Part shown: one piece after another, positions 1 through 6,302 of the stretch
Position numbering within the stretch: position 1 is the first letter of the stretch
Layout: each line of letters begins with the position of its first letter
Assembly: GCA_902783735.1 (NCBI GenBank)
Contig: CACZSE010000208.1
Span: 1 to 7,353 of the forward strand
Reading direction: 5' to 3'
DNA: 7,353 nt
Source: an uncultured Lachnospiraceae bacterium
Lineage (GTDB): Bacteria; Bacillota; Clostridia; Lachnospirales; Lachnospiraceae
Position numbers and translations under genes: made by a program
Notes under the pieces: model-generated
Database searches by the model: none
Seen by the model: the letters and a program-made list of their open reading frames with translations, nothing else
What the model was told of the DNA's origin: nothing

Positions 1-130
1 GACCAGACGGGAGTCGAACGGCAAGGCCGAGGTGCGAAGCACCGAGAGGAGGTGCCGGTGGCACGTCCGAGCCGCAGCCCGGCCTGAAAGGCGGCAAAAG
101 CCGCCGGAGGGACTCCCGTCAATTTTTTTG
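1..130 (+). repeat. GC-rich structured repeat, complete copy, with terminal inverted repeats
   Basis: This stretch is about 71% GC over 1-120, against roughly 40% in the neighbouring genes, and has no credible reading frame. It is bounded by a perfect 10-bp inverted repeat, GACGGGAGTC (6-15) and GACTCCCGTC (111-120), followed by AATTTTTTT (121-129). Inside are several further hairpins: GGC/GCC (20-22, 26-28), GGTGC-GAA-GCACC (31-43, containing the very stable GCGAAGC mini-hairpin), GTGCC-GGT-GGCAC (52-64), GCCG/CGGC (71-74, 80-83) and GGCGGC-AAAA-GCCGCC (90-105). TCCG (66-69) can also pair with CGGA (105-108). The fold is a closed multi-branched structure with a terminator-like tail. It may be a REP/MITE-like dispersed element or a small structured RNA; I do not recognise the family. 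Strand is assigned by the T-run. Confidence 0.8.
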
Positions 131-180
131 GACCAGACGTGAGTCGAACGGCAAGGCCGAGGTGCGAAGCACCGAGAGGA
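131..180 (+). repeat. truncated second copy of the structured repeat
   Basis: Bases 131-180 match 1-50 at 49 of 50 positions; the only difference is T140 in place of G10. The copy starts directly after the T-run of the first copy, giving a 130-base tandem period. It lacks the rest of the element, including the right-hand arm of the terminal inverted repeat, and I found no GACTCACGTC-like partner further downstream. It keeps the GGTGC-GAA-GCACC hairpin (161-173) and the GAGAGGA tail, which forms most of the ribosome binding site of the Nudix gene. Confidence 0.85.
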
Positions 181-181
181 G
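177..181 (+). promoter_or_regulatory. ribosome binding site of the Nudix gene, derived from the repeat
   Basis: AGGAG at 177-181 lies 4 bases before ATG 186. The bases 177-180 are the end of the truncated repeat copy. This site supports ATG 186 as the start rather than the upstream in-frame GTG at 162, which sits inside the repeat hairpin and has no ribosome binding site of its own. Confidence 0.7.
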
Positions 182-185
182 AAAT

Positions 186-656
186 ATGACAATAACTACA
201 CTATGCTACATTGAACAAAATGAGCGATATCTTATGCTCCATAGAACAAAAAAGAAAAATGATATCAACGAGGGCAAATGGATCGCCATAGGCGGTCACT
301 GTGAAAACGGTGAAAGCCCCGAGGAATGTGCAAAACGAGAGGTCAGGGAAGAAACGGGACTTAAAGTCGGCAGCTTGAGATTTCGAGGAATAGTAACATT
401 TTTTTCTAAGCCCGATTACACGGAATATATGTGTATATTTACCACAAAAGAATTTGAGGGATGTTTACACGACTGTAACGAAGGCGATCTTATGTGGGTG
501 GAAAAAGACAGGATAAACAGTTTGAATGTGTGGGAAGGCGACAGGATATTCAACAGACTGATAATGAAAGATGATCAGCCCTTCTTTTCACTTAAACTTA
601 CATATGATAAGGATAAACTGACAGAAGCCGTATTGGACGATAAAGATATATTATGA
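186..656 (+). CDS. Nudix hydrolase, MutT/8-oxo-dGTP diphosphatase-like
   Basis: This encodes a 156-residue cytoplasmic protein of normal size for a single-domain Nudix enzyme. A complete Nudix box (GX5EX7REUXEEXGU) is visible at about residues 37-59: G37, E43, then REVREETGL at 51-59. E52, E55 and E56 are the expected Mg2+-binding/catalytic residues. Nudix enzymes hydrolyse nucleoside diphosphates linked to another group. The KWxxxGG lead-in and small size resemble MutT/YtkD-type 8-oxo-dGTP diphosphatases that clean the nucleotide pool, but the substrate cannot be fixed from sequence. ATG 186 was chosen because AGGAG precedes it; extending to GTG 162 adds eight residues (MRSTERRN) that are translated repeat sequence. 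It is separated from the next gene by 164 bases and is probably a separate transcript. No promoter was seen upstream within the window. Confidence 0.9.
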   Translation: MTITTLCYIEQNERYLMLHRTKKKNDINEGKWIAIGGHCENGESPEECAKREVREETGLKVGSLRFRGIVTFFSKPDYTEYMCIFTTKEFEGCLHDCNEGDLMWVEKDRINSLNVWEGDRIFNRLIMKDDQPFFSLKLTYDKDKLTEAVLDDKDIL

Positions 657-770
657 TACCGGCAGTCTTGTATCTGAAATGGTAAACGTGATAAAATAAT
701 GAAATAAGATATCACGTAACACGGAAGTATAAACTATCTACAACTAAATAGCGAATGGTTTTAAGGGAAA

Positions 771-798
771 TTGAATATCTAAAGGGGAAGATATTCGA
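771..798 (+). promoter_or_regulatory. hairpin just upstream of the chemoreceptor ribosome binding site
   Basis: GAATATCT (773-780) pairs perfectly with AGATATTC (789-796), and a T-G plus a T-A pair can extend the stem to 771/798. The loop is AAAGGGGA (781-788). The stem ends 5 bases before the AGGAGG Shine-Dalgarno sequence. It has no T-run long enough for a terminator (CTTTTAGG follows). It may stabilise the transcript or affect ribosome access; its purine loop resembles a decoy Shine-Dalgarno. The pairing is seen directly; the role is inferred. Confidence 0.5.
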
Positions 799-803
799 CT
801 TTT

Positions 804-809
804 AGGAGG
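804..809 (+). promoter_or_regulatory. strong ribosome binding site of the chemoreceptor gene
   Basis: A perfect AGGAGG lies 11 bases before ATG 821. The spacer contains the 10-base palindrome AGTTTAAACT (811-820), which directly abuts the start codon. The spacing is slightly long but supports the chosen start. Confidence 0.75.
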
Positions 810-820
810 CAGTTTAAACT

Positions 821-2836
821 ATGAAGCAAACTCAGAGAAAATCACTAAAAAGACTTCTTTTAACGCGGATCGTTCTTTATGTTGCCGTGATCGTTATTGT
901 TATAACGACCATAAATATTAAAATACAATCCGATAAGATACGCAGTCTTTCGGCAGCATTACTATCGAGAGAATCGGTATCTTATTCAGCTGAAATATAC
1001 AACTGGTGGAATGGAGTGGAAGCCAGAGTTGATCAGATAGCAAATGTGTACAATTCGACACCAAAGATGTCGGAAAGCGATACATTAAATATGTTATTGG
1101 ATCTGACAAAGGTTGACCCGGATTCTCAGGATATCTATATAGGATACGGTGATACATCCGTATTTCTTGACGGCTCCGGCTGGATACCCGATGATACCTT
1201 CGTATTCACCGACAGAGAATGGTATAAGGGTGCAGTAGCTAAGAACGGTGATATCTTTACTTCACAGCCTTATGTGGATTTGTCTACCGGAAAGACCTGT
1301 CTGGCATGTTCCGTATTATTGAAAGATGGAGCTGTTTTAAGCAGTGATATCAATTTCGATAAAGTGGCCATGAAACTTGATGAATTCAAATCAAGTGCTG
1401 ATGAAGCTACATTCTACATTATTAATAAGAGCACAAAAGATATACTGGTAAGTAATGTTAATGAAGTAGTCGGGCAGACGGTGAACGACAGTGACAATGA
1501 GATCATGAAGGGGCTTGCCGGCGTATTTGACAGCCTTAATACCGAAAACAGTATTGAAGCAGATAAGGTTCAGACTGTAAATACTACTCTTGGTAAAATG
1601 ATGTATGTATCTACAGATATAAAAGATACATCATGGGTTGTAGTAAGTGCGGTTCCGTATAAATTTGTCATGGAGAGCATAGTAAAGAGTGTGGGCATTA
1701 CATTTGTCGTTACACTTGTACTTTTGCTGTTACTTGCTGTTGTTTTATATTCACTTATTAACAGGCTCATCAATCCTGTTTCAAAGGTATCTTCAAATAT
1801 TGTTGATATAAGCAGAGGTGATTTTACCGTAAATATAATTCCTGAAGGAAACAATGAGATAACGACTCTCAGCGAAAACTTTAAGGAATATGTTGGAAAT
1901 ATGCGTTCAGTACTTGCAAATTTAAGCTCGATGTCAAAGAACATGAATGCAAGTGCTTCACAGTGCCTTGGTATATCACAGGCTCTCAGCAGTGCTAATC
2001 AGAATCAGGGTGAATCTATTGAAAGGTTAAATGATGTTCTTGGAAACATGAACGGATCAATAGAGGAGATAGCACGTGCGGCTAATGAACTGGCCGATAC
2101 ATCGGGTAAACTTACATCGGATGCCGAGAACGTCAGAGAACTGTGTACGGAGACCGTGGAATCTTCAACAAACGGAAAGAATCAGTTGGATAACATGACA
2201 AAAGAAGTATCTACGCTCAATGATAACATAAGCGAGTTGGTAAATATCATTGAAGATACGGCTAAATCAGTTACTGAGATAACCGGCATTACCGATACCA
2301 TAAATGCAATATCCGAACAGACCAACCTCCTTGCACTCAATGCATCTATCGAAGCCGCAAGAGCCGGTGACATGGGTAAAGGTTTTGCAGTTGTTGCGAC
2401 CGAAGTCGGAACTTTAGCAAAACAGTCAACCGAAGCTACAGACATAATCAAACATCTTGTGGATGAGGTTACTCATAACATAGAACGCATAAGCCAAAAA
2501 GCGAATATCTGTCTCAATGATATGGATAAATGCGTGACGGCCATGGGCAGTGCAAATGATTCATTTGAACAGATTTACAGTGATATAACACAGGCAACTG
2601 ACGGCATTACACAGATAGCAGAATCTGTAGAACGTATATACGATGTTGCTACTGGAAATGCGGCTATTACCGAAGAACAGACCGCAACAGTATCAGAAAT
2701 ACTCGGACTTAGTGATGTTATTGTTTCCGAAAGCAGAAATCTTTTGTCGGAAACCGAGAGCATAGCATCTATTTCTGAGAATCTGAATCAGTATGCCGAT
2801 GAGATCGATACCGATCTTTCGAAATATACTTTATAA
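821..2836 (+). CDS. methyl-accepting chemotaxis protein with dCache-type sensor
   Basis: This is a complete 671-residue chemoreceptor. Its layout is a short basic N-terminus, TM1 (about 16-33), an extracellular double-Cache sensor (about 40-280), TM2 (about 291-313), HAMP (about 313-365) and a long coiled-coil signalling domain to the end. The CheA/CheW-binding hairpin tip is clear at 498-530 ([12 protein letters not shown], then EAARAG and [11 protein letters not shown]). The distance from HAMP to C-terminus is about right for the 44-heptad class typical of Firmicutes, though I did not align it. In the sensor, R132-x-W134-Y135, Y151-x-D153 and D176 resemble the amino-acid-binding motif of dCache_1 domains, with F127 where a Tyr is usual; an amino-acid ligand is therefore possible. 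There is no C-terminal NWETF-like CheR tether. It probably reports to the flagellar motor through CheA-CheY. It lies 38 bases before the PilZ gene and may share its transcript. Confidence 0.95.
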   Translation: MKQTQRKSLKRLLLTRIVLYVAVIVIVITTINIKIQSDKIRSLSAALLSRESVSYSAEIYNWWNGVEARVDQIANVYNSTPKMSESDTLNMLLDLTKVDPDSQDIYIGYGDTSVFLDGSGWIPDDTFVFTDREWYKGAVAKNGDIFTSQPYVDLSTGKTCLACSVLLKDGAVLSSDINFDKVAMKLDEFKSSADEATFYIINKSTKDILVSNVNEVVGQTVNDSDNEIMKGLAGVFDSLNTENSIEADKVQTVNTTLGKMMYVSTDIKDTSWVVVSAVPYKFVMESIVKSVGITFVVTLVLLLLLAVVLYSLINRLINPVSKVSSNIVDISRGDFTVNIIPEGNNEITTLSENFKEYVGNMRSVLANLSSMSKNMNASASQCLGISQALSSANQNQGESIERLNDVLGNMNGSIEEIARAANELADTSGKLTSDAENVRELCTETVESSTNGKNQLDNMTKEVSTLNDNISELVNIIEDTAKSVTEITGITDTINAISEQTNLLALNASIEAARAGDMGKGFAVVATEVGTLAKQSTEATDIIKHLVDEVTHNIERISQKANICLNDMDKCVTAMGSANDSFEQIYSDITQATDGITQIAESVERIYDVATGNAAITEEQTATVSEILGLSDVIVSESRNLLSETESIASISENLNQYADEIDTDLSKYTL

Positions 2837-2840
2837 TTTT

Positions 2841-2858
2841 GACTAAAAAAGGGTAGTC
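2841..2858 (+). other. short hairpin between chemoreceptor and PilZ gene
   Basis: GACTA (2841-2845) pairs with TAGTC (2854-2858) around the purine loop AAAAAGGG. No T-run follows, so it is not a terminator and read-through from the chemoreceptor gene is plausible. It ends 5 bases before the GAGGG Shine-Dalgarno (2864-2868) of the PilZ gene. A five-pair stem could occur by chance. Confidence 0.3.
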
Positions 2859-2874
2859 ATAAAGAGGGATATAT

Positions 2875-3576
2875 ATGTTAATTTCTGAAATGACCGCGGG
2901 TATGGCGGTTCAGATTGTAGCAGCCAGAGGAGTGCGTTCGATGGAATTTGCTACAAATGTGATCGATTTTGACGGTAGAAATGTCAAGATCGATCCGATT
3001 TATCAGGGTAACAAGCTGGTGGGCTTTGATAACCCGGGAATCATTTTATCTATGTATGTGGTCAGTCCGGCTGACAACAGGGTTTACGTATACACGGGAG
3101 TGACCATAAAAAGTTATCGTGTAAGCGACGGAACCGTGTATCAGGTGGTCGAATGCCGAAGCGAAGAAGGAAGAGTCACAAACAGAAGAGGTGCTCACAG
3201 AGTCTGGATCGGTGTTACCGGCAGTCTGATGATGGGTGAGAGTAAGCATGAATACAGAGTCACCATAAAGGACATCAGTGCAACCGGAATAGCGTTTGTT
3301 TGTGATGAGAATATTGAAGTCAACATGGGAATGCCCATCACCTTAAGCTTTACGGATGAGGAAAACCGAAAGAGTTTCAGACTTATGGCTACAGTTGTAA
3401 GAAGCGACAATTCCGAATATAAAAGAGTGATCTACGGGTGTAAATTTAAGGAAGAATCAAACATACTATCCAAATACGTAAATGAGAAACAAAGGCAGAA
3501 TCTCAAGGCCACAAGGACGATAGACCCTAAGCGCAGGGGTTATGCGACAACAAACAAAGGGATTGTTAGTTCATGA
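2875..3576 (+). CDS. YcgR-like PilZ-domain c-di-GMP receptor
   Basis: This 233-residue soluble protein has two parts. Residues about 1-100 are beta-rich and fit the YcgR-type N-terminal (flagellar brake/PilZN) domain. Residues about 103-200 form a PilZ domain with both c-di-GMP-binding signatures: RxxxR as R105-GAH-R109, preceded by R104, and DxSxxG as D133-I-S135-AT-G138. GCKF (188-191) is typical of the last PilZ strand. In known family members, c-di-GMP binding makes the protein act on the flagellar motor or other envelope targets. GAGGG (2864-2868) lies 6 bases before ATG 2875. The stop overlaps the next start as ATGA, indicating translational coupling to the unknown membrane protein. The basic C-terminal tail (about 204-233) lies outside the domain. 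Because it sits next to a chemoreceptor, a role in motility is likely, but its partner could equally be the adjacent membrane protein. Confidence 0.9.
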   Translation: MLISEMTAGMAVQIVAARGVRSMEFATNVIDFDGRNVKIDPIYQGNKLVGFDNPGIILSMYVVSPADNRVYVYTGVTIKSYRVSDGTVYQVVECRSEEGRVTNRRGAHRVWIGVTGSLMMGESKHEYRVTIKDISATGIAFVCDENIEVNMGMPITLSFTDEENRKSFRLMATVVRSDNSEYKRVIYGCKFKEESNILSKYVNEKQRQNLKATRTIDPKRRGYATTNKGIVSS

Positions 3577-4139
3577 ACAGGGAACAGGAAGATTTATATA
3601 CGGTTAACGGTTTTATCTTTGGATCTGCACAGGATACAGAGTTGGCAAAACAGGAATTGAACTCTGCACGTTATATAGAAAAGAAGATAGAGAATAAGAG
3701 CCCGATGACTGTTTTGGCAATATATAAAGCTGCCATAGAGAAAAAAATGTTCAGAACTCCGGTCGGTTATGCGTACCTTCATGATATTCAAAAGCGTTTG
3801 ATGGCATCGGGAGTGTCCCAGGAGAGCATGGGTGCAATACCTTTGTATCAGATATACAGTAATCTTCATGAAGAAAAAGCGCCCAGAGTGGTGAAGGTCA
3901 AAAAGAAGGCCGATCCGTTAAAAAGAAGAAATACGATGCTGGTAATAGTGAACATGATACTTATAGTGATGATCATTGTCATGTTTGCAATAAGTGTCTC
4001 CGGTGACAGTCCGACGGTACTGAATTACAGAAGGACCATTGAGAATGAATATTCGGCATGGAAACAGCAGTTGGACGAACGGGAAAATGCAATAAGAGAA
4101 AAAGAAAGAGAATTGGAAATGTCCTATGGATACGAATAA
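3573..4139 (+). CDS. single-pass membrane protein of unknown family, C-terminal coiled coil
   Basis: This is a 188-residue protein whose family I cannot name. Residues 1-100 are helical and soluble, with a well-formed core at about 43-76 (SPMTVLAIYKAAIEKK, then FRTPVGYAYLHDIQKRL) that reads like a conserved domain. A very basic stretch (107-120, KVKKKADPLKRR) precedes one hydrophobic segment (about 121-143). By the positive-inside rule the N-terminal head is cytoplasmic and the C-terminus external. The external tail (about 150-183) is rich in charged residues with heptad-like spacing and probably forms a coiled coil. It starts on the ATGA overlap with the PilZ gene, with AGGGA 10 bases upstream, and its last 14 bases overlap the response regulator start. 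The position suggests that it is a partner of the PilZ protein or of the two-component system. That is inference only; no catalytic motif is visible. Confidence 0.85.
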   Translation: MNREQEDLYTVNGFIFGSAQDTELAKQELNSARYIEKKIENKSPMTVLAIYKAAIEKKMFRTPVGYAYLHDIQKRLMASGVSQESMGAIPLYQIYSNLHEEKAPRVVKVKKKADPLKRRNTMLVIVNMILIVMIIVMFAISVSGDSPTVLNYRRTIENEYSAWKQQLDERENAIREKERELEMSYGYE

Positions 4140-4800
4140 GATCCTTATTGTAGATGATGAAGAAAGGATGAGAAAGCTCGTAAGAGACTTTCTGGTAAAT
4201 AAGAATTACCGGGTTTTGGAGGCGTCGAACGGCGAAGAGGCTCTGGATATATTTATAAAGCAGCAAAAGGATATTGGCCTTGTGATACTTGATGTAATGA
4301 TGCCGGTAATGGATGGATGGGAGGTATGTCGTTCAATCCGGGAATACTCCAAAGTTCCGATTATTATGTTAACCGCAAAAAGCGAGGAAAAGGATGAACT
4401 GAGGGGATTTGAACTCGGAGTGGATGAATATATAACAAAACCATTCAGCCCGAAGATACTTGTTGCCAGAGTTGAGGCTATACTTCGCCGATATGGCAGC
4501 GGCACGGATGAGATATTTGATGTAGGCGGTATAAAGTTAGATAAAGTAGCTCATACTGTTAAAATCGACGGAAATGACGTAGAACTCAGCTATAAAGAAT
4601 TTGAGTTATTGGCTTATTTCCTTGAAAACAAGGGAATCGCTCTTTCGAGAGAGATGATATTAAATCACGTGTGGAATTATGATTATTTCGGTGATGCCAG
4701 AACCATAGATACGCACGTAAAAAAACTAAGAAGTAAAATGGGACCCAAGGGCGACCTGATAAAAACTATCTGGGGCATGGGTTACAAATTCGAGGCGTAA
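4126..4800 (+). CDS. OmpR/PhoB-family response regulator
   Basis: The 224-residue length is standard for this family. The receiver domain (about 4-118) has the acidic pair D10/D11, phospho-acceptor D56 (VILDVMMPVMDG), T83 and K105 (TKPF), so all the switch residues are present. The winged-helix DNA-binding domain (about 127-223) shows the usual ELSYKEFELLAYF, the recognition-helix region RTIDTHVKKLRSKM and the C-terminal GMGYKFEA hairpin. It is expected to bind direct-repeat sites as a dimer after phosphorylation by the kinase encoded 5 bases downstream. The start ATG 4126 lies 14 bases inside the previous gene, with only a weak GGA upstream, so translation probably depends on coupling. The targets cannot be read from this window; the inverted repeats in 657-820 could be tested as one. 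Confidence 0.95.
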   Translation: MDTNKILIVDDEERMRKLVRDFLVNKNYRVLEASNGEEALDIFIKQQKDIGLVILDVMMPVMDGWEVCRSIREYSKVPIIMLTAKSEEKDELRGFELGVDEYITKPFSPKILVARVEAILRRYGSGTDEIFDVGGIKLDKVAHTVKIDGNDVELSYKEFELLAYFLENKGIALSREMILNHVWNYDYFGDARTIDTHVKKLRSKMGPKGDLIKTIWGMGYKFEA

Positions 4801-4805
4801 ATAAA

Positions 4806-6302
4806 ATGGCCGGTAAATGTAAAAAAACAAGGTGGTCCATAAGCAGGCAATTCACACTGATCTTTGCATCGTTAATGATCGGGACGATTGCCTTTTTCTT
4901 ATTGATAAATACTACTTTTTTAAAAGAATTCTACATAAGAAACAAATTTAAAGCAATAAAAATGGCCTATCAGAGTGTGGAAACGGCGACAGTGAATTCT
5001 GCGTTGGATTCCGAGGAATTCGACAAAGAGTTAAATAACAGCGTATTAAGATATAACATCGATATTATAGTGGTTGACGTGGATTCGCAGACGGTAAAGT
5101 ACAAGGGAAAAGACCTCGAGGCAATGAAACTGGCGATCTGGGACAGGATCTTTGCCGGAGGAAATAATGAGAATGAGGAGATAATTGAGCAGACAGATAA
5201 ATACAGGTTATCGATTACAACAGATCCTCGAACAGGAATAGAATACATTGAAATGTGGGGATTTCTGAGTGATGAAAACATTTTTTTGATGAGAAGTGCA
5301 ATACAGTCACTGGAGGAGTCGGCAAGGATAACGAACAGGTTTCTTAGCGGAGTCGGTGCGGTAGCGATCGTATTGGGTATAATCATAACCCTTCTTTTAT
5401 CACGAAAAGTATCGAAACCCATATTGGAACTGGCGGATATATCCGACAGAATGAGGCGTTTGGATTTTGAAGCAAAATATACCGGAAAACAGAAAAATGA
5501 GATAGGACTGTTAGGTGACAACATAAATAAGATGTCACAAGCGCTGGAAAATACCATTTCCGAATTAAAAGTCGCAAATGTAAAACTCATGCAGGATATT
5601 GAGAAGAAAGAAAAACTTGAAGAGATGAGAAGCGAGTTCTTGTCAAATGTATCGCATGAGCTTAAAACTCCCATTTCCATCATACAGGGATATGCAGAAG
5701 GCCTTGCGGAAGGGATCAGTCAGGATCCCGAATCAAGAGAGTATTATTGCGGAGTCATATTGGATGAAGCGAACAAAATGAGCACTATGGTAAAAAGACT
5801 CCTTACACTGAATGAACTTGAATTCGGCGAGGATAATGTGAACATGGAACGATTCGATATTGTTACCATGATAAGAAACCGTTTACAGGCAGCAGAACTT
5901 ATTATCAAACAAAACGATATAAATATCATATTTAACGAAAACATGCCGATATATGTATGGGGTGACGAATTCAGGGCGGAAGAAGTGTTTACCAACTATC
6001 TGTCGAATGCGATCACTCATTGCAGCGGAGAAAAAAAGATAGAAATAAAGCTTGAATGTAATACACCCGATGTACGGATCTGGGTGAGCAATACGGGGGA
6101 GAACATCCCTGAAGAAAGCTTGGGACATCTTTTTGAAAAGTTTTATAAGATAGATAAAGCGAGAACTCGAGACTATGGCGGAAGCGGAATAGGACTGTCC
6201 ATAGTAAAAGCCATTCAGGATTCGATAGGCAAACAGTGCGGCGTCAAGAATTTGGAGAATGGTGTAAGTTTTTGGTTTGACATGGAGCAGGCACAGACAT
6301 GA
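4806..6302 (+). CDS. membrane sensor histidine kinase, partner of the adjacent regulator
   Basis: This is a 498-residue kinase. It has TM1 (about 15-37), an extracellular sensor of roughly 140 residues (38-178) without a recognised fold, TM2 (about 179-199), HAMP (about 197-251), a short coiled coil, the HisKA dimerisation domain with H-box SHELKTP (phosphorylated H284), and a HATPase_c domain. In the latter, the N-box is N397-YLS-N401. The G1 box reads N429-TGE-N433 instead of DxGxG, followed by IPEESL; LFEKFYKID is the F-box; and GGSGIGLSIV (458-467) is the G2 box. NTGxxIP variants occur in other Firmicutes kinases such as VanS-like proteins, so activity is likely kept. GAGG at 4792-4795 is 10 bases before the start. 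The stop overlaps the lipoprotein start as ATGA. The signal it senses is unknown, but the coupled lipoprotein is a natural candidate for an extracellular accessory. Confidence 0.95.
   Translation: MAGKCKKTRWSISRQFTLIFASLMIGTIAFFLLINTTFLKEFYIRNKFKAIKMAYQSVETATVNSALDSEEFDKELNNSVLRYNIDIIVVDVDSQTVKYKGKDLEAMKLAIWDRIFAGGNNENEEIIEQTDKYRLSITTDPRTGIEYIEMWGFLSDENIFLMRSAIQSLEESARITNRFLSGVGAVAIVLGIIITLLLSRKVSKPILELADISDRMRRLDFEAKYTGKQKNEIGLLGDNINKMSQALENTISELKVANVKLMQDIEKKEKLEEMRSEFLSNVSHELKTPISIIQGYAEGLAEGISQDPESREYYCGVILDEANKMSTMVKRLLTLNELEFGEDNVNMERFDIVTMIRNRLQAAELIIKQNDINIIFNENMPIYVWGDEFRAEEVFTNYLSNAITHCSGEKKIEIKLECNTPDVRIWVSNTGENIPEESLGHLFEKFYKIDKARTRDYGGSGIGLSIVKAIQDSIGKQCGVKNLENGVSFWFDMEQAQT

Larger units (their letters stand above)
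657..820 (+). promoter_or_regulatory. intergenic region upstream of the chemoreceptor, two inverted repeats, promoter unclear
   Basis: The region holds two perfect 8-bp inverted repeats. ACGTGATA (686-693) pairs with TATCACGT (710-717) across a 16-base loop and has no T-run after it, so it looks more like an operator or weak hairpin than an intrinsic terminator. The second is described separately at 771-798. TATAAA at 728-733 is a possible -10 box, but no convincing -35 lies 16-18 bases upstream. I see no sigma-28 (motility) promoter of the TAAA-N15-CCGATAT type. The promoter of the downstream genes is expected here but cannot be placed confidently. Confidence 0.4.

Noticed and set aside
1..130. 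tRNA or CRISPR-like array at the 5' end
   Set aside because: GAGTCGAAC faintly recalls a tRNA T-arm, but there is no acceptor/anticodon arrangement. Only two tandem copies at a 130-base period exist, without short repeats and spacers.
686..717. Intrinsic terminator of the Nudix gene
   Set aside because: The 8-bp stem is AT-rich with a 16-base loop and is followed by AACACGG rather than a T-run.
657..820. c-di-GMP riboswitch upstream of the chemoreceptor
   Set aside because: Such riboswitches often precede motility genes in Clostridia, but the conserved GEMM core and paired helices are absent here.
4970..5683. Minus-strand open frame of 237 codons inside the histidine kinase gene
   Set aside because: It lies wholly opposite a kinase with intact motifs, is rich in Ser/Phe as expected of antisense translation, and shows no domain.
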